From Chitinophaga dinghuensis (lineage in GTDB: Bacteria > Bacteroidota > Bacteroidia > Chitinophagales > Chitinophagaceae): DNA of 64,000 nt. A program made the position numbers and the translations under genes. The notes beneath the pieces were generated by a model that saw nothing but the letters and a program-made list of their open reading frames with translations, was not told the DNA's origin and searched no databases. Where the stretch lies: assembly GCF_003259435.1 (NCBI RefSeq), contig NZ_QLMA01000004.1:372001-436000 (forward strand). Reading direction: 5' to 3'. This document shows positions 7,818 through 16,069 of the stretch, piece by piece (the stretch's first letter is position 1; each line of letters opens with the position of its first letter).

Positions 7818-9332
7818 TTACCAGCCTTGGTTCTGTTGGATTTTACCACCGCTGGCGTCAATTTCGCGCTGTGGTACCGGCCATACGTTGTGTACATCCG
7901 GATTGAATTTGCGGGCAGGCCAGATTACTTTTGTAGGATCATATCCATGCAAAGGTTTAGCATAGGCAGCCTGTGCATCACCCCATCTTACCAGGTCGTG
8001 GTGACGGTCGGCCCATTCGCCAGCCAGCTCCATTCTTCTTTCGTGTTTCAGGTCTGTCATCGTAGCGCCTGAAATAGGGTTCAGTCCTGCGCGTTTGCGA
8101 ATCAGGTTGATTTCAGCATCTGCATTCTTACCCTGCATCAGTTTAGCTTCCGCTTTGATCAGAATTACCTCTGCATAACGCAGTAATGGAGGATTCAGCG
8201 CAGTGGTAGGATGGTCGCCACTAGGACTCAGATAAGTACCGATAGGTTTATCATAGCCAAATGGTTCCATGTACTTGCGGAACTGATAGCCACTGGTACT
8301 GTTGGTGGTGCTATAAGTTTTCATAGCGCCGAAATATTTGAACTGATCTCCTGGTTGCAGAATAGTAGCTGCTTTACGAAGATCTCCTGATTCATATTCA
8401 TCTACCAGCTCTCTCGTTGGCATGTAATAACCCCAGCCATTGTAAGCGCCCCAGCCGGTCAGTTCCAGCATTACGCCTGGCAGGATACTGCCCCAGCCGC
8501 TGGTACCAGCAGCAGTGCTGTACGCAGACCAGATATATTCAGATGTCCAGTTGTTAGCAATAGTGAATACATCTGCGAAGTTAGGCAGCAGCGCATGTTT
8601 GCCACTCAGGATAACAGAATCTGCATAGCTTTCTGCATTGGCATAATCCTTTTTATAGAGATATGTTTTTGCCAGATATGCCAGGGCAGCCGTTCTGTGA
8701 GCATGACCATAATCTGCCGGTTTATAGGTATCAAAGTTTGGCAGCAGGGAAGCGGCACGCTTCAGATCAGAGACTACTGAATCGTAGTTCACATTTACGT
8801 TGGCCGCTCTTGGTACTACCGCGCCAGGAGTAGGCGTGTATTTGTTAACGATAGGTATGCCTGCACGATCATTACCATAGTTATAAGCCAGTTGATAGTA
8901 CATCAGTCCGCTCAGGAAATAAGCTTCACCAAGATAACGATTTTTCAGACTCTCATCCATCTTGATGGCTGGTACGTTCCTTAAGATATCGTTGGCACGT
9001 TTGATAACGATATAACGTAAAGACCATTGACCTTCTGTATAGCTACCACCAATAAACGAAGAGTTGAAGTTCTTGATGTTTTCGGCTTCCGGTTTACCAC
9101 GACCTACCACCATGTCATCGCTGGCATCAATGAACCAGAAAACGCCGCGTCCATAGAAGTTTTCATCATCAAATGGTTCGTACATGGCATTTACGCCACT
9201 GATAGCGTCTTTGGATGTTTGCCAGAAATTACCGAGAGAAGGAGAGCCTTCCGGCGCTACATCCAGCTTTTTATTGCAGGCAGTGAAGCTGAGTCCTGCC
9301 AGTATGGAGAAAGCGTATATTGTCTTTTTCAT
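7818..9332 (-). CDS. SusD/RagB-family outer-membrane substrate-binding lipoprotein
   Basis: 504 residues. A lipoprotein signal ends at Cys19 (SFTAC). The body has the SusD pattern: an N-terminal SPSLGNFWQTSKDAISGVNAMY helix, TPR-like helices (YLGEAYFLSGLMYYQLAYNYG; HRTAALAYLAKTYLYKKDYANAESYADSVI), and the C-terminal RYAEVILIKAEAKL, INLIRKRAGL, HERRMELAGEWADRHHDLVRWG and a WPVPQREID ending. SusD proteins are surface lids that hand substrate to the partner SusC. This one lies 18 bases after its susC. As its neighbours are a phosphatase fusion and not glycosidases, the ligand may be a phosphorylated compound; that is inference. Confidence 0.95.
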   Translation of the reverse strand: MKKTIYAFSILAGLSFTACNKKLDVAPEGSPSLGNFWQTSKDAISGVNAMYEPFDDENFYGRGVFWFIDASDDMVVGRGKPEAENIKNFNSSFIGGSYTEGQWSLRYIVIKRANDILRNVPAIKMDESLKNRYLGEAYFLSGLMYYQLAYNYGNDRAGIPIVNKYTPTPGAVVPRAANVNVNYDSVVSDLKRAASLLPNFDTYKPADYGHAHRTAALAYLAKTYLYKKDYANAESYADSVILSGKHALLPNFADVFTIANNWTSEYIWSAYSTAAGTSGWGSILPGVMLELTGWGAYNGWGYYMPTRELVDEYESGDLRKAATILQPGDQFKYFGAMKTYSTTNSTSGYQFRKYMEPFGYDKPIGTYLSPSGDHPTTALNPPLLRYAEVILIKAEAKLMQGKNADAEINLIRKRAGLNPISGATMTDLKHERRMELAGEWADRHHDLVRWGDAQAAYAKPLHGYDPTKVIWPARKFNPDVHNVWPVPQREIDASGGKIQQNQGW

Positions 9333-9350
9333 AATAATGTCTGCTTAATT

Positions 9351-12300
9351 TTAGAAATTCAGATTCAGACCAGCGATAAATCCTCTTGCCTGTGGATAGC
9401 GACCGAGATCGATACCATAGGTGTCAGTACCTACTTCAGGGTCCATGCCACTATATTTGGTAAAGGTGAACAGGTTGTTACCGGTTACGAATACACGTAA
9501 TTTGTTGATGTGGTAACGTTCAGTCAGCTTATCAGGCAGGGTATAACCCAGGGTGATATTTTTGATACGCATGTAAGAACCATTTTCCAGGTACCAATCT
9601 GAGGTAGTACCGAAGTTTCCGTTAGGATCAGAGATAGATACTCTTGGAATATTGGTATTGGTGTTCGTCGGCGTCCATGCATTCTTAACATCTGCCAGCA
9701 GGTTGTAACCCTGGCTGGTTACCATTGGAGCAAGACCGGTGTATTTCAGGGCATTGAAGATTTTATTGCCTTGTACGCCTTGCAGGAAGATGTTGATGTC
9801 AAACCCTTTATAACTTCCGTTGAAAGAGAAGCCATAGGTAAATTTAGGGAACGGAGTACCCATAAACTGACGGTCGGAGTTATTGATTTTACCATCGTTG
9901 TTGGCATCAATGAACTTCAGATCGCCAGGTTTTGCATTTGGCTGAATCTTGTTAACTGTACCGGTTTTAGGATCTGTCCAGGTATAGTCGTCAATTTCTT
10001 TCTGAGACTGGAAGATGCCGGCTGTTTTAACCAGGTAATAGGAGTACAGCGGCTGTCCTTCCTGAATACGAATAGGTGTGATGGAACTGCGGATATTGAT
10101 ATTAGAAGTATTGAGTACCTGATCGCCGAGGCCCAGACTTAACAGCTTATTGTTTACAGTGGCGAGGTTAGCGCTCACGCTGTATTGGAATTCGCTGCCT
10201 TGTTTGCTGTTGAAGGTAATACCCAGTTCAATACCATTATCTCTTACATCGCCCACGTTCATCCAGGTACCGTTAGGAACGCCATCCGTACTTAATGGTG
10301 GCTTCTGACGCAGCATCTTGATGGTATTCTTGATGTAGTAATCAGCTACGAGGTAAATTCTGTTGTCGAGTAAACCCAGATCCAGCCCAATATTGGTTTG
10401 TTTGGATTCAGCCCAGGTCAGATTTGGATTGGCCAGCGCCGTTTCTGCATATCCGTTGGAAACAGTTGGCGTAACGCCGAAATAGCTGGTTTTTTTATCC
10501 AGTAATGGATTTACCGCACCTACAGGTAATGAACCGAGGTTACCCAGCAAACCATTGCTGGCGCGGAGTTTCAGGTAAGAGAGGGTTTTGCCGGCAACGA
10601 TATCTTTCATGAATCCTTCGTTAGACAGTACCCATCCTGCGGAAACAGAATAGTAGTTCTGATAACGGTTCTGCGGAGCAACAAGACTGCTACCATCACG
10701 TCTGCCTACAACAGACAACAGGTACTTTGCTTTATAGTCATAGTTCAAACGCGCGAAGAAAGACTCAATAGCTTGTTTGTCTCTGCCACCGAGGAATCCC
10801 AGTGGATCAACAGCAGCGCCATTTTGTGGATAGCGGAAAGCAGGTCTTTCATCGTTGAAGTTATTCACGAGCAGACTGAAATAATCCCGCTGAATTTGCT
10901 GGTAGCTGTAACCGCCAATTGCATTGAAATGATGATCATGCAGTTGTTTATCGTAGGTAAGCGTTTGTTCTGCCAGTACATCGTTGGTATTGCTGTTGGA
11001 GAGATACAGGTTATTGAAGTCGAATATCTTACCAATTTCCAGCACACGGGAAGTAAATGATTTGGTGTTATCAAACACCTTGTTGATGGCCAGGTTGGAC
11101 TTGAAAGTCAGGTTAGCAGGGAGTTTTACTTCCACATATGGATTGATGAGGAGGTAGCTCTTTGGATTTTTGCTATCCAGACGTTGCAGGTAAGCCACTG
11201 GGTTGATCACATCGCCGTAAGCGCCTGCAAACTTCACCGGAAGGCCGCTGAAAGAACCATCTGGCTGATAAGGCGTAACGCTAGGTGTGTAATACAAAGC
11301 GGTTAAGATGGCGCCGGTATAGGCACTGGTGGTATTTGCGCCGTTACCATTAGAGTAAGCGTAAGAGAGGTTTTCACCGATCTTCAGCCATGGAGTCACC
11401 TGGTGGTCTGTGTTCAGACGGAAATTATATCTTTCGTTGAAGGTGTTTAACAGAATACCTTCTTGCTTGCGATAACCAAAGCCCATGAAGTATCTGGATT
11501 TATCATTACCACCATTCAGGTCCACATTGTATTCCTGCAGTTGCGCACGACGGGTGATGGCTTTCATCCAGTCGGTACGGGTTACATTACCATCGGGGTT
11601 TTGGGTTGGATCGTAGGCCGGGTTGCGGGTAACGCCTGCGTTGTCGTACGCCTGGTTCATTACATTGTTGAACTCAGCCGCATCGAGTACTTTCAGGGTT
11701 TTATATACTTGTTGTACGCCGAATTTTGCATCTGCGTTTACACTCATTCTGCCGGATTTACCTTTCTTGGTAGTGATCAGGATTACGCCACCAGAAGCTC
11801 TTGCGCCGTAAATGGCTGCAGCTGCATCTTTCAGCACAGTAATCGTTTCGATGTCGGCAGGATTAATCAATCCATTATAGATAGAACCATCTACAACATA
11901 CAATGGATTCTCACCATTGATACCACCTGTACCACGGATATATACTTTAGGAGGAGAGGTAGGATCGCCGCCCTGGTTTTGTACCACTACGCCAGGTGCT
12001 TTACCCTGCATTGCTTCTTCCACACTGTTCACAGAACGGGAGTTAAGTTTGTCCAGTTTTACATCAGTGATAGCGGAAGAGATTTTAGTACGACTCTGAG
12101 AACCATAACCAACAACGAGTACCTGGCCCAGTTCGCGACTGTTTGTTGTCATTACCACCTGGAGGGGAGCGCCGTTGTAGGCAACTTCGGCTGTTTTATA
12201 ACCTACCATGCTAACCGTCAGGATCACTTCTCCATCTGCGGATGCATTGATGGCAAAACGTCCGCTGGCATCAGTGATAGCGCCTTTGCTGGTACCTTTC

Positions 12301-12749
12301 ACCAATACCACAGCGCCTGGCAGTGGTCCGTTAGCATCTGTAACGGTACCGGTTATCTTTTTTTCCTGTTGCAGGGAATTGTCGGCCCCAGCCTGATTTG
12401 CAGAGAAGATAACGATGGTTTGCTGACGCTCTTCATATTTCAGACCGGTGCTGCTCAGCAGGTCGGAAAGGATAGCGGCAACTGTTTCATTTTTCCAGGA
12501 ATGCGGCGCTACATGTACAGTGGATAATGCACGCTGGTCATAAGAAATCCTGACACCAGCCTTCTTTTCCAAAGAGGCAATGGCTTGTGTAAGCGTGCCG
12601 TTTTTCACTTCCATGCCTGGTACTACGTTCTGTAACGCCTGGCTGAATGCCGAAAAGCTTTCAGTGAAAGGGATGGCGGCCAGCAATAGCATTAGCACAG
12701 GCTTTACCCTTTTAGGATGTTTGAGGTGATGACGCAATGATGGTTGCAT
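9351..12749 (-). CDS. SusC/RagA TonB-dependent transporter with STN signalling domain
   Basis: 1132 residues. An N-terminal signal segment (about 15-36) is followed by an STN (secretin/TonB N-terminal) domain (about 50-115; TLTQAIASLEKKAGVRISYDQ), a carboxypeptidase-D-like beta-sandwich (about 130-205; ITGVTDANGPLPGAVVLVKG), a plug with LVVGYGSQSR and VYIRGTGGINGENPLYVVDG, and a long beta-barrel ending in an aromatic strand with Phe as last residue. STN domains mark transporters that signal through FecR to an ECF sigma factor, and both genes lie just upstream. Import is powered by TonB. It is adjacent to susD (18 bases) and probably in one transcript with it. Confidence 0.95.
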   Translation of the reverse strand: MQPSLRHHLKHPKRVKPVLMLLLAAIPFTESFSAFSQALQNVVPGMEVKNGTLTQAIASLEKKAGVRISYDQRALSTVHVAPHSWKNETVAAILSDLLSSTGLKYEERQQTIVIFSANQAGADNSLQQEKKITGTVTDANGPLPGAVVLVKGTSKGAITDASGRFAINASADGEVILTVSMVGYKTAEVAYNGAPLQVVMTTNSRELGQVLVVGYGSQSRTKISSAITDVKLDKLNSRSVNSVEEAMQGKAPGVVVQNQGGDPTSPPKVYIRGTGGINGENPLYVVDGSIYNGLINPADIETITVLKDAAAAIYGARASGGVILITTKKGKSGRMSVNADAKFGVQQVYKTLKVLDAAEFNNVMNQAYDNAGVTRNPAYDPTQNPDGNVTRTDWMKAITRRAQLQEYNVDLNGGNDKSRYFMGFGYRKQEGILLNTFNERYNFRLNTDHQVTPWLKIGENLSYAYSNGNGANTTSAYTGAILTALYYTPSVTPYQPDGSFSGLPVKFAGAYGDVINPVAYLQRLDSKNPKSYLLINPYVEVKLPANLTFKSNLAINKVFDNTKSFTSRVLEIGKIFDFNNLYLSNSNTNDVLAEQTLTYDKQLHDHHFNAIGGYSYQQIQRDYFSLLVNNFNDERPAFRYPQNGAAVDPLGFLGGRDKQAIESFFARLNYDYKAKYLLSVVGRRDGSSLVAPQNRYQNYYSVSAGWVLSNEGFMKDIVAGKTLSYLKLRASNGLLGNLGSLPVGAVNPLLDKKTSYFGVTPTVSNGYAETALANPNLTWAESKQTNIGLDLGLLDNRIYLVADYYIKNTIKMLRQKPPLSTDGVPNGTWMNVGDVRDNGIELGITFNSKQGSEFQYSVSANLATVNNKLLSLGLGDQVLNTSNINIRSSITPIRIQEGQPLYSYYLVKTAGIFQSQKEIDDYTWTDPKTGTVNKIQPNAKPGDLKFIDANNDGKINNSDRQFMGTPFPKFTYGFSFNGSYKGFDINIFLQGVQGNKIFNALKYTGLAPMVTSQGYNLLADVKNAWTPTNTNTNIPRVSISDPNGNFGTTSDWYLENGSYMRIKNITLGYTLPDKLTERYHINKLRVFVTGNNLFTFTKYSGMDPEVGTDTYGIDLGRYPQARGFIAGLNLNF

Positions 12750-12779
12750 AGTGTATTTTGTTAAATATGAATTGTCTGT

Positions 12780-13715
12780 TTATTGAATGGAATAATTTTT
12801 ATGATCTGTAGTATGGAAATGCAGTTTTGGTGAGATGCTGATTTTGGAGATGATATCCAGTTTGTTCTGCAACGTCATTGCTTTGCTGAAATTGATGTTC
12901 AATCGGCATCGGGATATATCTGTTTCGCTATGGAATTGAATACCATAGTAGTTTTCCAGCTCCCAGAGTACTTGTTGCAGGGATACGTCGCTGAGTACAA
13001 TTTCTCCGGTGGTCCAGCTGCTGATAGTAGTACTGTCTGTTTTGCTGTAAATAGCTTTCTCTGGTGTGATGAGTAATTGTTCGGTGGCATGGAGTACGCC
13101 CAGTACCTGTTTATTATCTGTTACCTGTACTTTACCGGTGGCCACGGCTACTCTCGCCGGCTGCCCTGTAATACTGGTAACGGAGAAGGCTGTACCGAGT
13201 ACGTCTACACGCAGTTGCCCTGCCTCCACGAGGAAAGGATGCCGGCTATCCTGATGTACATCGAAATAGGCCTGCCCATATACTTTCACGGAGCGGTCGT
13301 GTTGATTGAAATTGCTGGCATATTCCAGGGTACTGGCAGCGTTTAGCCATACCAGTGAGCCATCTGGAAGCTGCACTTTTTTTACTTCCCTGAGTCCGGT
13401 ACTGATTTTATTCCAGGCCAAAGTTTCCGTTTTCCGGGATGCCTGCTGATACTGCCAGTAAGAGAAGGCCAGTACCGGCAAAATAGCGGCGGCTGCCACC
13501 CAGCGTTTCCATTTATATAATGGTTTTACATTGTCAGCGTGAATATGTTTCAGCAATGTCTGCTTCACAGATTCCTGCATCTCCGGTGGAAGTGCTGCTG
13601 ATGGCGTGGCGGCATGCATCTTGTCCATCCAGGCCATGAGTAATACAACTTCTTCCACGCTGCATTTACCCGCTCTATATTTGGCTATTAGCTGATATAT
13701 GGCATTTTTTTCCAA
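12780..13715 (-). CDS. FecR-family anti-sigma/sigma regulator
   Basis: 311 residues with the usual Bacteroidota FecR order: a cytoplasmic N-terminal part (about 1-85) that binds the sigma factor, one membrane segment (about 88-108, WVAAAAILPVLAFSYW), a periplasmic FecR domain (about 118-215; VQLPDGSLVWLNAASTLEY and GQAYFDVHQDSRHPFLVEAG) and a C-terminal DUF4974-like domain (about 240-311; LSDVSLQQVLWELENYYG). It receives the signal from the STN domain of the SusC downstream (30-base gap) and controls the ECF sigma factor upstream. Confidence 0.94.
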   Translation of the reverse strand: MEKNAIYQLIAKYRAGKCSVEEVVLLMAWMDKMHAATPSAALPPEMQESVKQTLLKHIHADNVKPLYKWKRWVAAAAILPVLAFSYWQYQQASRKTETLAWNKISTGLREVKKVQLPDGSLVWLNAASTLEYASNFNQHDRSVKVYGQAYFDVHQDSRHPFLVEAGQLRVDVLGTAFSVTSITGQPARVAVATGKVQVTDNKQVLGVLHATEQLLITPEKAIYSKTDSTTISSWTTGEIVLSDVSLQQVLWELENYYGIQFHSETDISRCRLNINFSKAMTLQNKLDIISKISISPKLHFHTTDHKNYSIQ

Positions 13716-13908
13716 TAGTAAATCGATTTAGCTTTCTGCGCTGTTTAAAATGGTTTTTATAACTATATGTCACACGACACGAAGCGAATAACTATTGCTA
13801 CGTCCGGCTTAACAATTTGGTAATACAGGTATAGGGAAGTAAAGGACAAAGAGATATCCGGCCCTTACTGACGTGTAAAGGCATTGGCAATGTGCAGTGG
13901 CTGTCTTC

Positions 13909-14460
13909 CTACAAGAGGAACGAGGCGATAGACCCTTTCAGCATCACTTTCAGTCTTTTGTTAGCGGTATTCAACTGGTTGCGTACAGTTTGCTCGGAGG
14001 CGCCCAGTGCAGCCGCAATCTCCGCGACACTCTGGTATTCGAATCTGCTCATATAAAATACCTGCCGTATCCTGGGCGGCAGTTCATTCAGATGTTGCAT
14101 CAGCTCTTCATACATCTGTTTATAATACAGCTGGTCAGTACTGTTGGAGGTATGCTCCTGTAGTAACTGGGCAAAGCTGTGCTCATGTTTACTGCGTATA
14201 TCTTCTTTACGCAGGGCATTGAGTATACGGAGGCGCAGGAGAAATAACAGGAAGGCTTTTATTTCCTGTGGCACTGGCAAAGCTTCTCGTTTCTCCCATA
14301 ATTCGAGGAAGAAGTTCTGTAATACATCCTTGGCCATGGCATCATCATGTAAGATGCTACAGGCATAGTGCATCAGCATGTTCCAGTGTTCCTGGAAAAT
14401 CTGCTCAAATGCATTGGTATCGCCCTTCTGAAATCGTTCCCACATCAGTGTTTCTGGCAT
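13909..14460 (-). CDS. ECF sigma factor, FecI-like
   Basis: 183 residues. Region 2 (about 10-75) has FEQIFQEHWNMLMHYACSILHD and DVLQNFFLELWEKR; region 4 (about 120-175) has LPPRIRQVFYMSRFEYQSVAEIAAALGASEQTVRNQLNTA, a clear helix-turn-helix. It directs RNA polymerase to a small regulon, most likely the SusCD locus next to it, with FecR as its control. The gap to fecR is 193 bases, longer than other gaps here, so fecR may have its own promoter. A sequence TACCTTTG (minus strand 14517-14510) matches a Bacteroidota -7 element upstream of the start but has no clear -33 element. Confidence 0.93.
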   Translation of the reverse strand: MPETLMWERFQKGDTNAFEQIFQEHWNMLMHYACSILHDDAMAKDVLQNFFLELWEKREALPVPQEIKAFLLFLLRLRILNALRKEDIRSKHEHSFAQLLQEHTSNSTDQLYYKQMYEELMQHLNELPPRIRQVFYMSRFEYQSVAEIAAALGASEQTVRNQLNTANKRLKVMLKGSIASFLL

Positions 14461-14543
14461 ACTGTCCTTGACAAGTGAAAGTAAATACTTAAAGTTGGAT
14501 GTGCAGGGCCAAAGGTAAGATGTATGTTACCTTGCCATGGATG

Positions 14544-15116
14544 TCACTGGTTTATCTTTGTGTTAATTGTTTCGGGAATGGCCAGCTTGCCCGTCAAATC
14601 CTGCAACAACTGCAGGCCGTTATGCCATTCGCCCAATTTGGAATCTGCATTGATATGACCGGCTGCTCCCAGGTTGATAAAACGACTCCCCCAGGATGCG
14701 GCAAAATAGGTGGCCCTGTCCAACGTACAATATTCATCGTTGGTGCTGCCTACCAAAATACTTCTGAAAGGTAATCTTGCATTGGGGACGGGCTCAAATC
14801 CGGCGGCTGTTTTGGGGAAATGGGACCCATGCGGATCTGCCGGGGCTACCAGCAAAGCGCCTGCAATCGTGCGCTTGGTTTGCTGTGCCCAATGGGCTAC
14901 TGCCAGGCAGGCAAGACTATGCGCTGCAATGACTACACCCGGACCAGCAGCGGCTACTTCCCGTTCTATATGCATGACCCAGGCAGTGCATACAGGGGCA
15001 TCCCAGGAGGATTGCTCTATTCTTTTAGTGGCAGGAACAAGCTGTTCCCACAGTGTTTGCCAGTGTGCAGGACCTGAATTACCCAGGCCTGGCGCAGTCA
15101 GAACCTTAATCTCCAT
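14544..15116 (-). CDS. RBBP9/YdeN-family serine hydrolase
   Basis: 190 residues, the family's usual size. It has the early APGLGNSGPAHWQ segment, nucleophile Ser67 in IAAHSLACLAVAHW, a PADPHG stretch, Asp127 in LVGSTNDEYC and His154 in GAAGHINADSKLGEW, giving a complete catalytic triad. There is no signal peptide, so it is cytoplasmic. These small alpha/beta hydrolases act on unknown ester-like substrates. It stands between two SusCD loci but is separated from the upstream locus by a terminator at 15162-15193 and from the sigma gene by 83 bases, so a functional link to either is not shown. Confidence 0.88.
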   Translation of the reverse strand: MEIKVLTAPGLGNSGPAHWQTLWEQLVPATKRIEQSSWDAPVCTAWVMHIEREVAAAGPGVVIAAHSLACLAVAHWAQQTKRTIAGALLVAPADPHGSHFPKTAAGFEPVPNARLPFRSILVGSTNDEYCTLDRATYFAASWGSRFINLGAAGHINADSKLGEWHNGLQLLQDLTGKLAIPETINTKINQ

Positions 15117-15161
15117 AGTCAGATATGCTGGTTTGATAGGAAAGATAATAAATATCCCGGC

Positions 15162-15193
15162 AAAAAAAATAGCCGGTGTTCAACAACACCGGC
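15162..15193 (-). terminator. Intrinsic terminator of the SusCD/GH31 locus
   Basis: On the minus strand a perfect 9-bp stem GCCGGTGTT/AACACCGGC with a 4-base loop (15172-15193) is followed by TATTTTTTTT. This is a textbook intrinsic terminator for the transcript that carries the lipoprotein gene ending at 15287. Confidence 0.85.
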
Positions 15194-15245
15194 AACAGGT
15201 AACAACCAAAACAGCATATTTACGTATACTGTAGACTTTTGTAAT

Positions 15246-15272
15246 AAACCTGCCCTTTCACCGGGCAGGTTT
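15246..15272 (-). terminator. Hairpin directly after the surface lipoprotein gene
   Basis: A perfect 10-bp stem AAACCTGCCC/GGGCAGGTTT with a 7-base loop sits 15 bases after the stop codon of the lipoprotein gene. It lacks a T run on the minus strand, so it may stabilise the RNA end in front of the true terminator at 15162-15193. Confidence 0.6.
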
Positions 15273-15286
15273 CTCGTGGTGGAATT

Positions 15287-16045
15287 TTAAAATGAAAAAC
15301 CCTTTCGCTTGAAATGCCAGAACTTCCTCCAGCCATCTCCCTGCTGAACAACGGACAATTCATCCGCCGTCAGCTTTAATATATTGTAAGTGGTCTTCTC
15401 TCCATTGGAGATATCGGATCCATTAATTTTTAAGGTCATATTCACGGGATCAAAGGTGAAAGAGGCATTGGTGTTTTTTCCGCCATGCAATAACTGATAG
15501 TTCAGTCCCTTGTCCAGGTTAAAGGTCATTTCATCATTAACGACGCCATAACCGGTCATTTCGGCCATACTGGGCACCCACCAGGTAGGCGTAGGGGAAT
15601 CGCCGGGACCTACGCCGAAATAACTGTTATCCGGCGCATCAAAAGCCCATACCCATGTTTTGCCGGCTGCTCCATTGGTAAGGAGTTGCCAGTAAGGACT
15701 GGCGAAAAATTTAGGATCATTCTGGCTGACAGTCACCTTCACCGAATCGCATTTGGGAATAGCGCCAGCATATCCGTAATATTTGATATAGAAATCTCCT
15801 GCAAAAGGCATAATCACTACGGCATCCTTTTGATTAGTACCGCCAAATACATAATCCCAGTAAGGAATAACGCCTTTGGTATTGCTTTTCAGGGTTACTT
15901 CATTATCATAGCCCTGCGTTTGTGTAACGGAGAACTGTAGTTGAATACCTTCTGTACCAGAAGGAGCAACGCTTTTTTCATAGGGCTCACAGGCATGCAT
16001 ACACGTTGCTGCGAGGGCCAGTATATAAAGAGGAAAACGTTTCAT
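15287..16045 (-). CDS. Surface lipoprotein in SusE/SusF position
   Basis: 252 residues from the ATG at 16045; an in-frame ATG at 16069 would add eight residues before the signal peptide. The signal peptide MKRFPLYILALAATCMHAC points to lipidation at Cys19 (or Cys15). After it comes a PKD-like beta-sandwich (about 30-110; LQFSVTQTQGYDNEVTLKSNTKG) and a lectin-like beta-rich half with WVWAFDAPDNSYFGVGPGDSPTPTWW, rich in aromatics. Position directly after susD and this composition fit the glycan-binding lipoproteins (SusE/SusF type) of polysaccharide loci. I do not recognise a precise family, and a catalytic role cannot be excluded. Confidence 0.7.
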   Translation of the reverse strand: MKRFPLYILALAATCMHACEPYEKSVAPSGTEGIQLQFSVTQTQGYDNEVTLKSNTKGVIPYWDYVFGGTNQKDAVVIMPFAGDFYIKYYGYAGAIPKCDSVKVTVSQNDPKFFASPYWQLLTNGAAGKTWVWAFDAPDNSYFGVGPGDSPTPTWWVPSMAEMTGYGVVNDEMTFNLDKGLNYQLLHGGKNTNASFTFDPVNMTLKINGSDISNGEKTTYNILKLTADELSVVQQGDGWRKFWHFKRKGFSF

Positions 16046-16069
16046 GATAACAGGTTTTAAGATCAGCAA

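Noticed and set aside
11463..12527. Plus-strand frame of 354 codons inside the first susC
   Set aside because: The minus strand holds a continuous SusC with all domains. The antisense frame has no recognisable motif and reflects codon bias.
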